Assembly (NCBI GenBank): GCA_027943245.1 | Contig: JANDJZ010000354.1 | Coordinates: 1-49,199 of the forward strand | DNA from: Acanthamoeba sp. SK_2022b | Taxonomy: Eukaryota > Discosea > Longamoebia > Acanthamoebidae | DNA length: 49,199 nucleotides | Reading direction: 5' to 3' | In this document: positions 11,824 through 20,597 of the stretch, in pieces | Layout: each line of letters begins with the position of its first letter | Numbering within the stretch: the stretch's first letter is position 1 | Made by a program: the position numbers and the translations under genes | Notes under the pieces: model-generated | Database searches by the model: none | Seen by the model: only the letters and a program-made list of their open reading frames with translations | Told to the model about the DNA's origin: nothing

Positions 11824-12344
11824 TTAGATGAGAAGCTTCTCCACAGCATCCTTCATGTTGTTAATCTGGGTCTTGAGCTGCGAGCCCTCATTCGTCGTAA
11901 TAGAGACGGAGATCACTGGGCGAGACACTCCCGCGGCGCGGCCGAGGGCGGCCTTCGAAGGGACGAACACGTAGGGAACGTTCTTTTGGGATTGGAGTAA
12001 AAGAGAGTAGAGTAGAAGAATGGAGTAGGGAAAACGCGATTAATCAATTTGCCGAAGCTCAGGCAATGTCCAACGAAAGTGGGAACCATTGCATCATTGC
12101 CTCGGGAGGGGAAGAATACCTTGTCTTCGCAGAGGAGGGGCAGGTGGAGCAAAATTTCAAGGGGCTCAGCATCAGCCGCCATGATGATGATCTCCGAGAT
12201 ACCACGGTTGAGGGTCTTAGTGGCCTCGTTCGCGCCGCGCTTAAGCTGCTTGTAGTTGGTCGCCTGCTGGACAAGATCGAGCAGCTGGATGGACAGCTGG
12301 TTATCAGCGAGGGGGTACGCCTTGGGGTTCACCTTGTCGCCCAT
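11824..12344 (-). CDS. SNU13: SNU13 / NHP2L1 (15.5K) L7Ae-family RNA-binding protein
   Basis: Binds the kink-turn of U4 snRNA and box C/D snoRNAs, nucleating U4/U6.U5 tri-snRNP and snoRNP assembly in the nucleus. Two exons: 12344-12120 ([16 protein letters not shown]... [11 protein letters not shown], 75 codons) and 11982-11824 ([20 protein letters not shown] ... VEKLLI, TAA at 11824-11826). The intron 12119-11983 begins GTATTC and ends AAAAG. The total is 127 residues, against 128 in human. The k-turn contact segment [14 protein letters not shown] and the conserved [10 protein letters not shown] are present. Key differences from the human protein are conservative. The start is supported by alignment of the first residues to the family. 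It lies between the kinase and the Abraxas-like gene, all on the same strand, which looks like ordinary gene packing. Confidence 0.97.
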
Positions 12345-12568
12345 TATGTGTGTGTTGAAGATTTGTGTGTGGAGGAGTGGCGATTCAAGATTGGACGATT
12401 GCGGAGATAGCAAGCGACCAAGAGAGGCAGTGAAGATGTGCTGGACGGAACGAGAGCAAAGAAAAGAAAACACAAAGGCCCGCCCAACGTCTTCGCCTCC
12501 GCCCCGGCCTTTCCGCTTCCGTCCTTTTTCCTCCGTCATTCTTAAGGTGGCGGGCCAACACGGCCCCA

Positions 12569-13375
12569 TCAAAGCTGAACAAATCGAGCTGCTGCCTCGC
12601 TCAGTTGCCTGCGTGCATGGCGGCAAGTCAGACCTGAAGAGGACGACGGCGTAGAGAGAGAGAGAGAGTCGATACCGAATGAAACGTTAAGAGCTCGTGG
12701 CGTAGTGGCCTGGCCTAGACTTCGTTTGAGCTCTTCGATCTCGCGCTCCAGCTTTCGCACCTCCTTCGTACTTTCGTGTACCTCTTGGGCCGCGCTCTGC
12801 CAACACAAGGGCCACGTCAGCGGCTCCCATCGCTCCCCAACCCTGCACTACGAGAGACACGTCTTACCTTGAGCTCTCGCATGGATGCATCAAAGAGGTT
12901 GTCCATTAGCCTGACCGATTCTCTCACAGGGTTCAGCGCTGCGCTCAGTGCGGAGGAGCTGCAGGGCGGTTAGCAACATCGACCACTACGGTAACCTATG
13001 CGCAGGCAAAGAGAGCACGCGAGCGTACAAGTCCGTGACGGGCGCAAATGAAGCATATTCCTGCTGCGGGCTGTGCTCGATGTTGATCACCTCCAGCTGT
13101 ATTGGTCGTATTTGTCTGGCGTACGTGTACGAGCTCGAATGAGCGCGCCAAGTGCCAGCGCCAGTTTACGCGAGTGGGTACCGTTTGCCATCGATCTGCA
13201 TGAAGCGATAGTCGTAGGAGATGATCTCTGCCGCCTTGAACGACGTGAACAGACCCATCACGAATCCAAAGTGCTTCAGATCCCGATCCTTGTTGAGCTC
13301 TTTCTGGTAAAGCTATTGAGAGAACAGAAGTGAGAAGAACCAAACCTAAAGGGCCGCAGCGGTGACCACACACAC

Positions 13376-13437
<62 letters not shown>

Positions 13438-13555
13438 AACTCAGCCGGTGAGTAGTACCTCGCACAGCTGAGCGTGGACCTCCAGCTCCCGCGCCGAAGG
13501 CCGCAGAGGTGTGTTCCGTCGAAACTTGAACCAACCGATGAGCGACTGTAGTGTG

Positions 13556-13625
<70 letters not shown>

Positions 13626-14108
13626 TGAAGAAGTGATTAGCACGCGAGGCATAGCTCTCTCGATCAGGGTAGGGCACGCACGTGGTGAGGTCGATCGGCG
13701 CAGAAGGCACGCAGCCGCTCGGGTACCACTCGGCCCTGCTGGTCGTAGAAGCTGAACGGCCGTCCCGTGCACACGAACGCCTGTATAGCTGTTCGCGTCC
13801 CGGCAATACAGTAAATAGAATGTATAAATATGATATTTCCATTTCCATTATATTTAACTGTGTAAAATTACCGAGTTGTGTCTTGCCCTCCTGCACGGCG
13901 AGTTCGGTGTCTTCGACATTGTCTACAACGTGTCGCGTTGTGGAGCCGAACAAAAAGCCCTCCTGATGGTGGGGGGGGGAATCAACATCACATCTGGGTG
14001 CGTGGCGGGAATGGGGCTAAGAACCAGGTCACCCGATTGCCCCTCCATGTCGTGCAGCAAGGCCGCTAGGATAACCCCTGGCACAGAGATCTTGCTCGAT
14101 TCATCCAT
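12569..14108 (-). CDS. FAM175: Abraxas/FAM175-family MPN-minus scaffold
   Basis: Abraxas (BRCA1-A complex) and ABRO1 (BRISC) are MPN proteins that hold the K63-deubiquitinase BRCC36. ATG 14108 opens [20 protein letters not shown]. The next exon reads [20 protein letters not shown] (family: EGFLLGE). Then come [19 protein letters not shown] and the family hallmark [20 protein letters not shown] (compare GWYKFRRN.Q...SFRE in animals), [20 protein letters not shown], and [16 protein letters not shown] (animals SQQEYKVSS). The C-terminus is a coiled coil ([21 protein letters not shown]), as in Abraxas. No JAMM metal motif (ExnHxHx10D) is seen, as expected for the MPN-minus partner. The exact stop is uncertain because the last exon remains open to 12569. 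A BRCC36 partner would be encoded elsewhere. Confidence 0.82.
13367..13436. repeat. (CA)n intronic microsatellite, downstream side of the FAM175 FRRN exon
   Basis: Pure CA run. In the transcript (minus strand) it is (UG)n, lying after the exon that encodes the GWFKFRRN motif. Confidence 0.95.
13558..13624. repeat. (GT)n intronic microsatellite, upstream side of the FAM175 FRRN exon
   Basis: Pure GT run. In the transcript it is (CA)n, just before the FRRN exon, and complementary to the run at 13367-13436. Confidence 0.95.
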
Positions 14109-14279
14109 CCTTTTTATTCACAAATACTAGGTTGTTGGATCTACTTTCGTTTTACGAAATAAATCAATAAATAAATAAATAATTTAGACTGTGTCGACAG
14201 TCATGAAGTCACAGCCACGACAGGATAGCCAGCCTCTGCTAGCGTCGCCCGTGGTGGGTGTGGATGGCTGTAGTGCTGG

Positions 14280-14510
14280 TCAGGCCTTGCGTCCAATAGA
14301 CCGGCGGCGACGAGAGGACACGGTGACGAAGCGCACGAGGGCTCCCACCTGCGCACTCTTCATCCTCGCCACCTCGGCGTCGCTCAGTCGGCCAGCTCGC
14401 ATATCGTGCCACGCCTGGTCACGCTCTTGCTCGGCCTTGGTGGCCCACCTGTTGAGCGCGGTGGTGTTGACCTCAGCGGGCAGGAGGATGTTGGCTTGGC
14501 TGGTGTTCAT
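14280..14510 (-). CDS. Short ORF A, paralogue of the ORF at 14949-15200
   Basis: 76 residues from ATG 14510 (MNTSQANILLPAEVN) to TGA at 14280-14282 with no intron needed. Highly charged and helical, it has LNRWATKAEQERDQAWHD, then AEVARMKSAQVGALVRF, and a basic end SSRRRRSIGRKA. Its homology to the neighbouring ORF is the main evidence that it is real: both share a Trp-Ala-x-E/Q-x helix, a WH pair, an A.vrs.Q..AL..F helix and SRxRRxxxRKA. No signal peptide or membrane segment is visible. Function unknown. Confidence 0.55.
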   Translation of the reverse strand: MNTSQANILLPAEVNTTALNRWATKAEQERDQAWHDMRAGRLSDAEVARMKSAQVGALVRFVTVSSRRRRSIGRKA

Positions 14511-14948
14511 GGCTGTTGCGGCTTCTGGGGATGTTGTTGTGGGATGTGCGTGTGTGGTGAGATGTCGGTCTGCTATAAAGCTGGCCCAGTCGCCGGGAGC
14601 AGGTGGTTGGTGGTTGCATTGCCCAACTCGGGCCCTACAGGCCAACAACTGCGAACGTCACCGAGGATACGGCCTCGTGCAGCTCTTAAGGAAAGGAAAT
14701 CAACTCGCGAGGTGCCAAGGAGCCGGTAACCGCGGGCGCGTCATACAGCGCGAGGTGGCTCATGACACGACTGTCACAACAAGAGGGAAATGGGCCAGTG
14801 GAGCACAGACACCTTCTATTACGTCACCGTACTGCAATATTTGAATTTATATTTTTATCTATGTTGTTTTGACCTTAGCCTGCCAGTCAGCTCTCTGCTG
14901 GCTCTCGCGAAATGGGCTGCCTGCAGGTCGTCCATCTGTTGGACAAGC

Positions 14949-15200
14949 CTAGGCCTTGCGTTCTGCTCGCCGGTGACGGGATGTGGTGGCCAGGAATTGC
15001 ATGAGAGCAGCCGCCTGCTTGCTCCGCACCCGAGCGCCTTCCTCCTGGGCCCTACGCCTGCTTGAGTGCTCGTGCCACGGCAGCTCCTGTCGCTGCGCCT
15101 CGGCTTCCCACTTATCCAGCACTTCAGGCCGCACATCGGCAGCTCTGGCGGTGTGCTGTTGGTGGCGGGCCGTTGTGTTTGTGCTGGTCGGGATGCTCAT
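14949..15200 (-). CDS. Short ORF B, paralogue of the ORF at 14280-14510
   Basis: 83 residues from ATG 15200 (MSIPTSTNTTARHQQ) to TAG at 14949-14951. It shows the same layout as ORF A: LDKWEAEAQRQELPWHEHS, GARVRSKQAAALMQF, and tail TSRHRRAERKA. The two genes are tandem and in the same direction, with 438 bp between them. I recognise no known domain. The basic tail would suit binding of nucleic acid or acidic partners, but that is speculation. Confidence 0.55.
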   Translation of the reverse strand: MSIPTSTNTTARHQQHTARAADVRPEVLDKWEAEAQRQELPWHEHSSRRRAQEEGARVRSKQAAALMQFLATTSRHRRAERKA

Positions 15201-15486
15201 GTTGTGCCGTGCCGTGCTGTCCCTCGTTAACTGATCGTGCAGAGTTGCGTGGTTGGTTTTGTCACAAGCCCACTGTTTTTAACTTCTTGGCGGAGCTCCG
15301 GTTGGTGGATGTCCAAGGAATTTGCCCTAAAGAGACACTTTGTTTGGCTCTGGCGGGTACATGAACAACCAGGTGGTGGTGGGATTCAAACCAACCAATA
15401 GAACCATCTTGCACAGAACTTTTGATTTTAAATCCTTATCTGGCTTCAACTTGGATCTGGGAGCCATCTGGCCTTGTGTGGGGGAT

Positions 15487-15950
15487 TAAGCATGTGTTAA
15501 AAGCACAAGCTTGGCTTTGTGTATGTTGTGGTGTTGTGTTGTATGAGTGTGGAAGGCAAGAAGAAATAAATGAAGATCACATGACAGTGCTGTACAAGGC
15601 CTATGTTGATGATGGCAAGAAGGTGTTGTGGTTGACTATTTGTAGTCAGTGTGGTTGTTGTAGCAGTGGTGTGGTGGTGTGGTGATGATATTCTGGTGTT
15701 GTGATGGTCTGGTGGTGGTCTGGTGGTGGTGTACCAAGAAGCAGCCCTCAACTTGTATCCACACTCTGCATTCACATGTGTTCAGAGCCATATCACATCC
15801 CTCTCACCTTCATCACTGTCTATCCCTTATGTCTTCCCCATGGCATCCCTCCTCCACAAATCTCTTCTTAACATGGCGATGCCACGACTCAAATACCAGG
15901 AATTCTTGGGTTGAGGGACCAGGGCAGACCACCAGCCCAGGCAAGGCACC
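15487..15950 (+). repeat. Repeat module R1, copy 1
   Basis: This segment is repeated at 19465-20100 and, shortened, at 24441-24830. It contains a TG-rich stretch, the block with GGAAGGCAAGAAGAAAT...ACATGACAGTGCTG, and the end with CCACGACTCAAATACCAGGA. Unlike copies 2 and 3 it has no MITE insertion: the empty site reads CCCTTATGTCTTCC near 15828. The best frame in the TG-rich part gives an open plus-strand fragment with paired Cys (LCVCCGVVL). No confident gene. The unit has TG-rich, CpG-poor composition. Confidence 0.75.
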
Positions 15951-15959
15951 AAGCAAGGC

Positions 15960-16343
15960 ATGAAGAAGGCTGTGCGAACAGTTGTGCGCCCCCCACGAGC
16001 AGCACAACTGCTGTCAATCACATCCTATCTGGATGGTAAGCGGTTGTTCAGTAGCGGCACCCGCAGTGCGAAACCGCAGAGCACCGTGTCTGTGCACCGA
16101 ATGGTGCCGCAGCCTTGCTTGCTTTGCTTGTGCCAGGCATGCTCACCTCACGCTGCGCAGGATGACCATGGACACACTTACCACATCAAGGACTTCCCCA
16201 CTCGGGGGGAGGCCGAGCAGTACCTGTCGGAGCTCGACCAGAGGAACACCACGCACGTAGGACAGGGCCACAAGCAGCACTACTGGATAGAGCAGCAGCG
16301 CCCTCAGAACCCAGAAAAGGAAGAGGCACAATGTGGTGAGTGA
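15960..16343 (+). CDS. Repeat-borne ORF, copy 1 (unknown function)
   Basis: 127 residues from ATG 15960 to TGA near 16343. It has a basic start (MKKAVRTVVRPPRA), a CLLCLCQAC cluster and a segment HTYHIKDFPTR...EAEQYLSELDQRN, then KQHYWIEQQ. A second copy lies at 20110-20451, and a broken one at 24800-24985. Copy 2 differs by two 9-bp in-frame deletions and several substitutions, which keeps the frame and suggests past coding selection. The pattern loosely resembles the N-terminal zinc/FAR1-like region of some Mutator-type transposases, but this is only a resemblance. An upstream exon (MPRLKYQEFLG near 15885) may be spliced to it. Confidence 0.5.
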   Translation: MKKAVRTVVRPPRAAQLLSITSYLDGKRLFSSGTRSAKPQSTVSVHRMVPQPCLLCLCQACSPHAAQDDHGHTYHIKDFPTRGEAEQYLSELDQRNTTHVGQGHKQHYWIEQQRPQNPEKEEAQCGE

Positions 16344-16518
16344 CATGTAGACGGCAGGTGGCCTGCTATCGAGAGGCGCGTACGAGGCTTTGCTATGTGT
16401 TTTTTGTTCACTTATGTGTTATTTGTTTATTTGTTGATTCACTTTTTAACGAACAAGGGAGGCGGCGAAGGCAAGATGAGATCAGAAGGGGGGGGGGGCA
16501 GGGGAGCGGTTTGTCCAA

Positions 16519-16713
16519 TCAGAGGGCAGCCATGCGGAGGGCGCCGTCGAGGCGGATCGTTTCTCCGTTGAGCATCTGGTTCTGCGCGATGTGCACGGCC
16601 AGCCGCCCAAACTCCTCCGGTCTGACGGCCAAAAAAAACACAATCAATGCGACGAGAGCGGTCGGCGCCGCATGCTGTTGCTGTTGCTGTGCTGTGGAGA
16701 GAGAGAGAGAGAG

Positions 16714-16753
<40 letters not shown>

Positions 16754-17828
16754 CGTGTACCGGCCAAGTCGCGCCGGGAAGGGGGTGGCGTCGGCCAGCT
16801 TCTTGCGCTGCTCGTCGGGCAGGTAGCCCATGAGCGGCGTGTCGAACGTGCCGGGCGCGATGGTCACCGCTCGGATGCCATACCTGCCCAGCCCCCCCCC
16901 GCGCCACGCGTTAGGCCAAAGAGCCCAGCTGGCAGCGCTCACCGATCGGTTGCATGGCAACAGCCAATGAGCGCGCCCAAACGCTTACCGGGCGAGGTCG
17001 CGGGCGAGCACGATCGTCATTCCCACCACGCCGCCTTTGCTGGCCGAGTAGGCCACCTGCCCGATCTGGCCCTCGAACGCCGCCACCGATGCCGTGTTGA
17101 TCAGCACCCCGCGCTCTCCGCTCGCGCCCGCCGGCTCCTGCTCGAGCATGGCCTGCGCCACCAGGCGGCAGACGTTGAACGTTCCGACGAGGTTGATCTC
17201 GACCACCTTCTTGAAGAGGTCCAGGCTGTGCGGGCCTCGCGAGGAGACCGTGCGCTGGCCGGACCCCACTCCGGCGCAGTTGATGGCGCCGTGCAGCTCT
17301 GCCCACACGCCACCCGCCGTTTGTCATGGTTGTGGTGTTGTTGGTGCGGTGTGAGTGGGAGTGATACGTTTGAAGGCCTTCTTGGCGTCGGCGATGACCT
17401 GGAGGACGGCTTCCTCGCCGGTAATGTCAGCCTGACAGAAGATGGTCGAACGCGGCCTCTTCGCGTTCAGCTCCGTGCACAGCTTCTGCCCCTCCTGCAC
17501 TCTCCCATTTGTCAATGAATAAAAATGAGATGATAAAATAAAATAAAATCATTCATATTATTGAATTAAAATCAAAATCAACGATTTTTTGTTCATTTTT
17601 TTATTTTTGATTCAAAAATAAAAATATTATTCTGCACTATTTTGATTTGTTAATCAAGAGGAGGGAGGTGACCTCGGCGTTGCGGTCCACCAGGACGACG
17701 TTGGCGCCCGCGTTGTGAAAAGCGCGTGCAGTCGCTTCGCCGAGACCAGAGGCACCTCCCGTCACCATAAAAGTGCGGCCCGCCACCAGCTCCTCACGTG
17801 CCTCCATCTCTTCCTTCTTAGCATGCAT
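16519..17828 (-). CDS. HSD17B10: HSD17B10-type short-chain dehydrogenase, copy 1
   Basis: Resembles type-2 3-hydroxyacyl-CoA dehydrogenase/17-beta-HSD10, an NAD+-dependent mitochondrial fatty-acid-oxidation enzyme. Exon 1 (ATG 17828, or the shared ATG 17807 [10 protein letters not shown]) has the Rossmann motif [15 protein letters not shown]. Exon 2 has [12 protein letters not shown]. Exon 3 has NCAGVG, the [10 protein letters not shown] region, catalytic Ser in [11 protein letters not shown], and YSASKGG with Tyr/Lys. Exon 4 has [20 protein letters not shown], and exon 5 ends [20 protein letters not shown] 16519-16521. The order matches the human enzyme across its whole length (about 260 residues). 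The intron after exon 1 begins GTCACC in this copy but GTAACC in the other two. A compound (AG)n(GT)n repeat at 16692-16752 lies in the last intron. Confidence 0.9.
16692..16752. repeat. (AG)n-(GT)n compound microsatellite in SDR copy 1 intron 4
   Basis: The paralogous tracts are shorter in copy 2 (20776-20810) and intermediate in copy 3 (25310-25352), so the tract has changed length since duplication. Confidence 0.9.
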
Positions 17829-17904
17829 AAACCAAAAACATGTAATAAATTATAATAGTTTAAACTAAGGCGGCGTATCAGGAATGACGAGTTTGCAGGC
17901 TCAA

Positions 17905-18050
17905 CTTCATCACTGCTGCTGTTTGCCCACCCAAGTCATCATTGTTGCTGCCATTTGCCTGCCTGCCCAAGTTGTCATCACCACTGTTTGGCAACCTGCT
18001 GTAGCCATCATCATTGCCACCATTTGCCAGCCTGCCCAAGCCCCACACCA
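17905..18050. repeat. Degenerate 33-36 bp minisatellite, left arm
   Basis: Units contain TTTGCCTGCCTGCCCAAG and related CCACCTGC forms with ATCATCACC runs. Read on the minus strand they encode repeats such as GRLANGGNDDGYS. The same array occurs inverted at 19070-19235 and longer at 21960-22330. Confidence 0.75.
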
Positions 18051-19069
18051 CACCATCAAGCTTCAGTGCTACCCAGCTTGGAGCTGACCATGTGTGAATG
18101 GAGGTGGAGGTGTGGGTGTAGCTGTTTAAAGGCAGTAAATGCTCTCTCGCAAGCTGTAGAGGAAACATTATCTGTGTTGATGTTCACCAATCAGGCCTTG
18201 TCTGCACTCTGGTGGGCAAGTGCAGTGTGCGATGGAATCTCAGTGGGCCTGGTGCTGCATATGCTGCTGTATGGTATGTGCTCCGCACTGTGAAGGGTAA
18301 GGAGCTACAAGCAGCCATGCAGCACTTCCACCTGACAATCAAATTCACAGGCAAGACTGCCAATGCAAACAACTCAAGTTGTACCTTGAGACACAGGATT
18401 CCAGCAACAGTCCAGCTGCAGATGCTACTGGCCTGCCTGCATCATCATCTGCATCACCCCTGCAACACAGTGCAGGTGTCAGCAGGTGTGAGGGTAGCTG
18501 GGTCTCATGGCACTTGTTGGTGGGTCCATGCTGGTGGGAGTGGGACTTGTTGGCAAAGAGTGCTGTCTTGTTCTTGGCAGTATGGTACTCATCACACCTC
18601 TGCTTCAACACATGGAGCTCCTCTTGCCTCTGCTTCCCTCATATGAGGTCCAGCTCAAGCTCTCATGCATGAGCTGCTTGTGTTGACTTATGAATGCAAT
18701 TGTCATGGAGATGCTTGCCCATCAGGTCAAATTGAGACTGGTTGAGGGAGGAGATGGACTGGGCAAAGGGGGGGCAGAAGATTGAAGAGATGGTGGTGGT
18801 GGGAGAGGAGTATGAGGAGAGACAGGGAGGAGGAGATGCTGATGGTGGAGCAGATGAAACCAGTGCCAATGCTGCTGCTTCCACTTGAGGGCCTTGAAGG
18901 TACAATTTGAGCTGTTTGTGTTGCCCATCTGCTGTCTTGCCCCTGAGCTTGATTGGGAGGCCAAAGTGCTGCATGGCTGCTGTTTGTGCTGCGCCCTTCA
19001 CACTGCTGGTGTTGGCTGGTGTGAGTGTGTTGAAGTTGTGATGTGGTTGCTTGTGGGTTGAGGGTAGAA

Positions 19070-19235
19070 GATGGAGATGGGTGGGTGGGCGAATGGTGGT
19101 GATGGCAACAGCTCATGTGGGCAGGTGAACAGTGGTGATGGCAATGGCAATGACTTGGGTGGGTGGGCAAATGGTGGCAACAGTGATGGTTTGGGTGGGC
19201 AGGCAAATGGTGGTGATGGTGATGCAAACACCAGC
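19070..19235. repeat. The same minisatellite, inverted, right arm
   Basis: The plus strand here reads GGTGGGTGGGCGAATGGTGG-type units, the reverse complement of the units at 17905-18050. Plus-strand translation gives GGWANGGDGN and LGGQANGGDGD repeats. Confidence 0.75.
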
Positions 19236-19464
19236 AGAAATCCAGTGGCACACCCCTGTCATCTGACAAAGCATCTCCTCCCCTTTCAAGCACCAAGCCA
19301 AGGCAGCGCCTCATCCTCCAGCTCTCATGCTTGTGTTCAATTAGAATATTTTTTCAATTTTTTCTACTATCTTCGCCTTTTTCAGACCTGTTTTCTTGGT
19401 GACACCTGCTTTCATCACTGGAGCAGAGCTCTTGACCAATGGTGCATTCCTGATATGCCACCTT

Positions 19465-20100
19465 AAGCATGTGTAAAAAGCACAAGCTTGGCTTTGTGTC
19501 TGTTGTTGTGTTGTGTTGAGTGGGTGTGGAAGGCAAGAAGAAATCAATGAAGATGACATGACAGTGCTGTACAAGGCCTGTGTTGATGATGGCAAGAAGG
19601 TGATGTGGTTGACTGTTTGGAGTCAGTGTGGTTGTTGTAGCAGTGTTGTGGGATGGTGATGATATTATGGTGTTGTGATGGTCTGGTGGTGTACCAAGAA
19701 GCAGGCCTGACCTTGTGTCCATACTCTGCATTCACATGTGTCCAGAGCCATATCACATCCCTCTCACCTTCATCACTATCTATCCCTTATGTAACTGAGT
19801 GTTCCAGGAAAATGAGACAGTGACTCGTTTTCTGTAGACAGCACCTGTCTGGGAAGGTATCCTAAATGTCTACAGCTGCATTACTGCTAATTTGACTGTT
19901 GAAAACTGTAGACATTTCAAGAAGGGGCAGTGTCTCATTTTCGTGAACATTCAGTTATGTCTTGTGCATGGCATCCCTCCTCCACAAGTCTCTCCTTAAC
20001 ATGGCGATGTCAGGACTCAAATACCAGGAATTCTTGGGTTGAGGGACCAGGGCAGACCATCAGCCCAGGCAAGGCACCAAGCAAGGCATGAAGAAGGCTG
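19465..20100 (+). repeat. Repeat module R1, copy 2, with MITE inserted
   Basis: Matches 15487-15950 from TTAAGCATGTGT onwards, but carries the 166-bp insertion described at 19792-19957. The right part continues into the second repeat-borne ORF. Confidence 0.8.
19792..19957. mobile_element. 166-bp MITE with inverted ends, Tc1/IS630-related
   Basis: It starts TAACTGAGTGTTCCAGGAAA and ends in the reverse complement of TAACTGAATGTTCACGAAAA, so the ends are inverted repeats of about 28 bp with mismatches; GAAAATGAGACA is exact in both. The empty site survives in R1 copy 1 (CCCTTATGTCTTCC). The filled site repeats ATG on both sides, so the target duplication is 2-4 bp and ambiguous. The internal part (CTGTAGACAGCACCTGTC, GGTATCCTAAATGTCTACAGC) also occurs at the ends of the 27442-30243 element, which is its probable long relative. 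Confidence 0.85.
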
Positions 20101-20109
20101 TGCAAACTG

Positions 20110-20451
20110 TTGCGCCCCCCACGAGCAGCACAACTGCTGCCAATCACATCCTATTTGGATGGTAAGCGGTTGTTCAGTAGCGGCACCCGCAGTGTGAAAC
20201 CCATGTCTGTGCACCGAATGGTGCCACAGCCTTGCTTGCTTTGCTTGTGCCAGGCATGCTCACCTCACACTGCGCAGGATGATCATGGACACACTTACCA
20301 CATCAAGGACTTTCCCACTCGGGAGGAGGCCAAGCAGTACCTGTCGGAGCTCGACCAGAGGAACACCACGCACGTAGGACAGGGCCACAAGCAGCACTAC
20401 TGGATAGAGCAGCAGCACCCAGAAAAGGAAGAGGCACAATGTGATGAGTGA
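20110..20451 (+). pseudogene. Repeat-borne ORF, copy 2
   Basis: Corresponds to 15960-16343. The ATG at the copy 1 start is preserved at 20089, but a 2-nt deletion just after it shifts the frame, so the long frame has no ATG near its start. Two 9-nt deletions keep the remaining frame open. The HTYHIKDFPTR-like region and KQHYWIEQQ are retained. Confidence 0.55.
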
Positions 20452-20597
20452 CATGTAGACGGCAGGTGGCCTGCTATCGAGAGGCGCGTACGAGGCTTTG
20501 CTATGTGTTTATTGATTCACTTTTTAACGAACAAGGGAGGCGGCGAAGGCTAGATGAGATCAGAAGGGGGGGGGGGGAAGGGGAGCGGCTTGTCCAA

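Larger units (their letters stand above)
17900..19330. mobile_element. Internally deleted foldback-like element, derivative of the 21955-24440 element
   Basis: The left arm holds a minisatellite (17905-18050) and a run CAGCCATGCAGCACTTCCAC (near 18315). The right arm holds the same minisatellite in reverse orientation (19070-19235) and the reverse complement of TGTGAAGGG...CAGCCATGCAGCACTT (near 18975-19005). The stretch 18060-18230 matches 22340-22500 of the longer copy, then jumps to sequence matching 23930 onwards, so about 1.4 kb of internal sequence is missing. The centre (18700-18900) is A/G-rich with no frame I trust. Confidence 0.7.

Noticed and set aside
16439..17518. Long plus-strand frames opposite the SDR genes (about 390 residues)
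   Set aside because: They repeat in each SDR copy only because the sense exons are conserved; sense strand has all SDR motifs.
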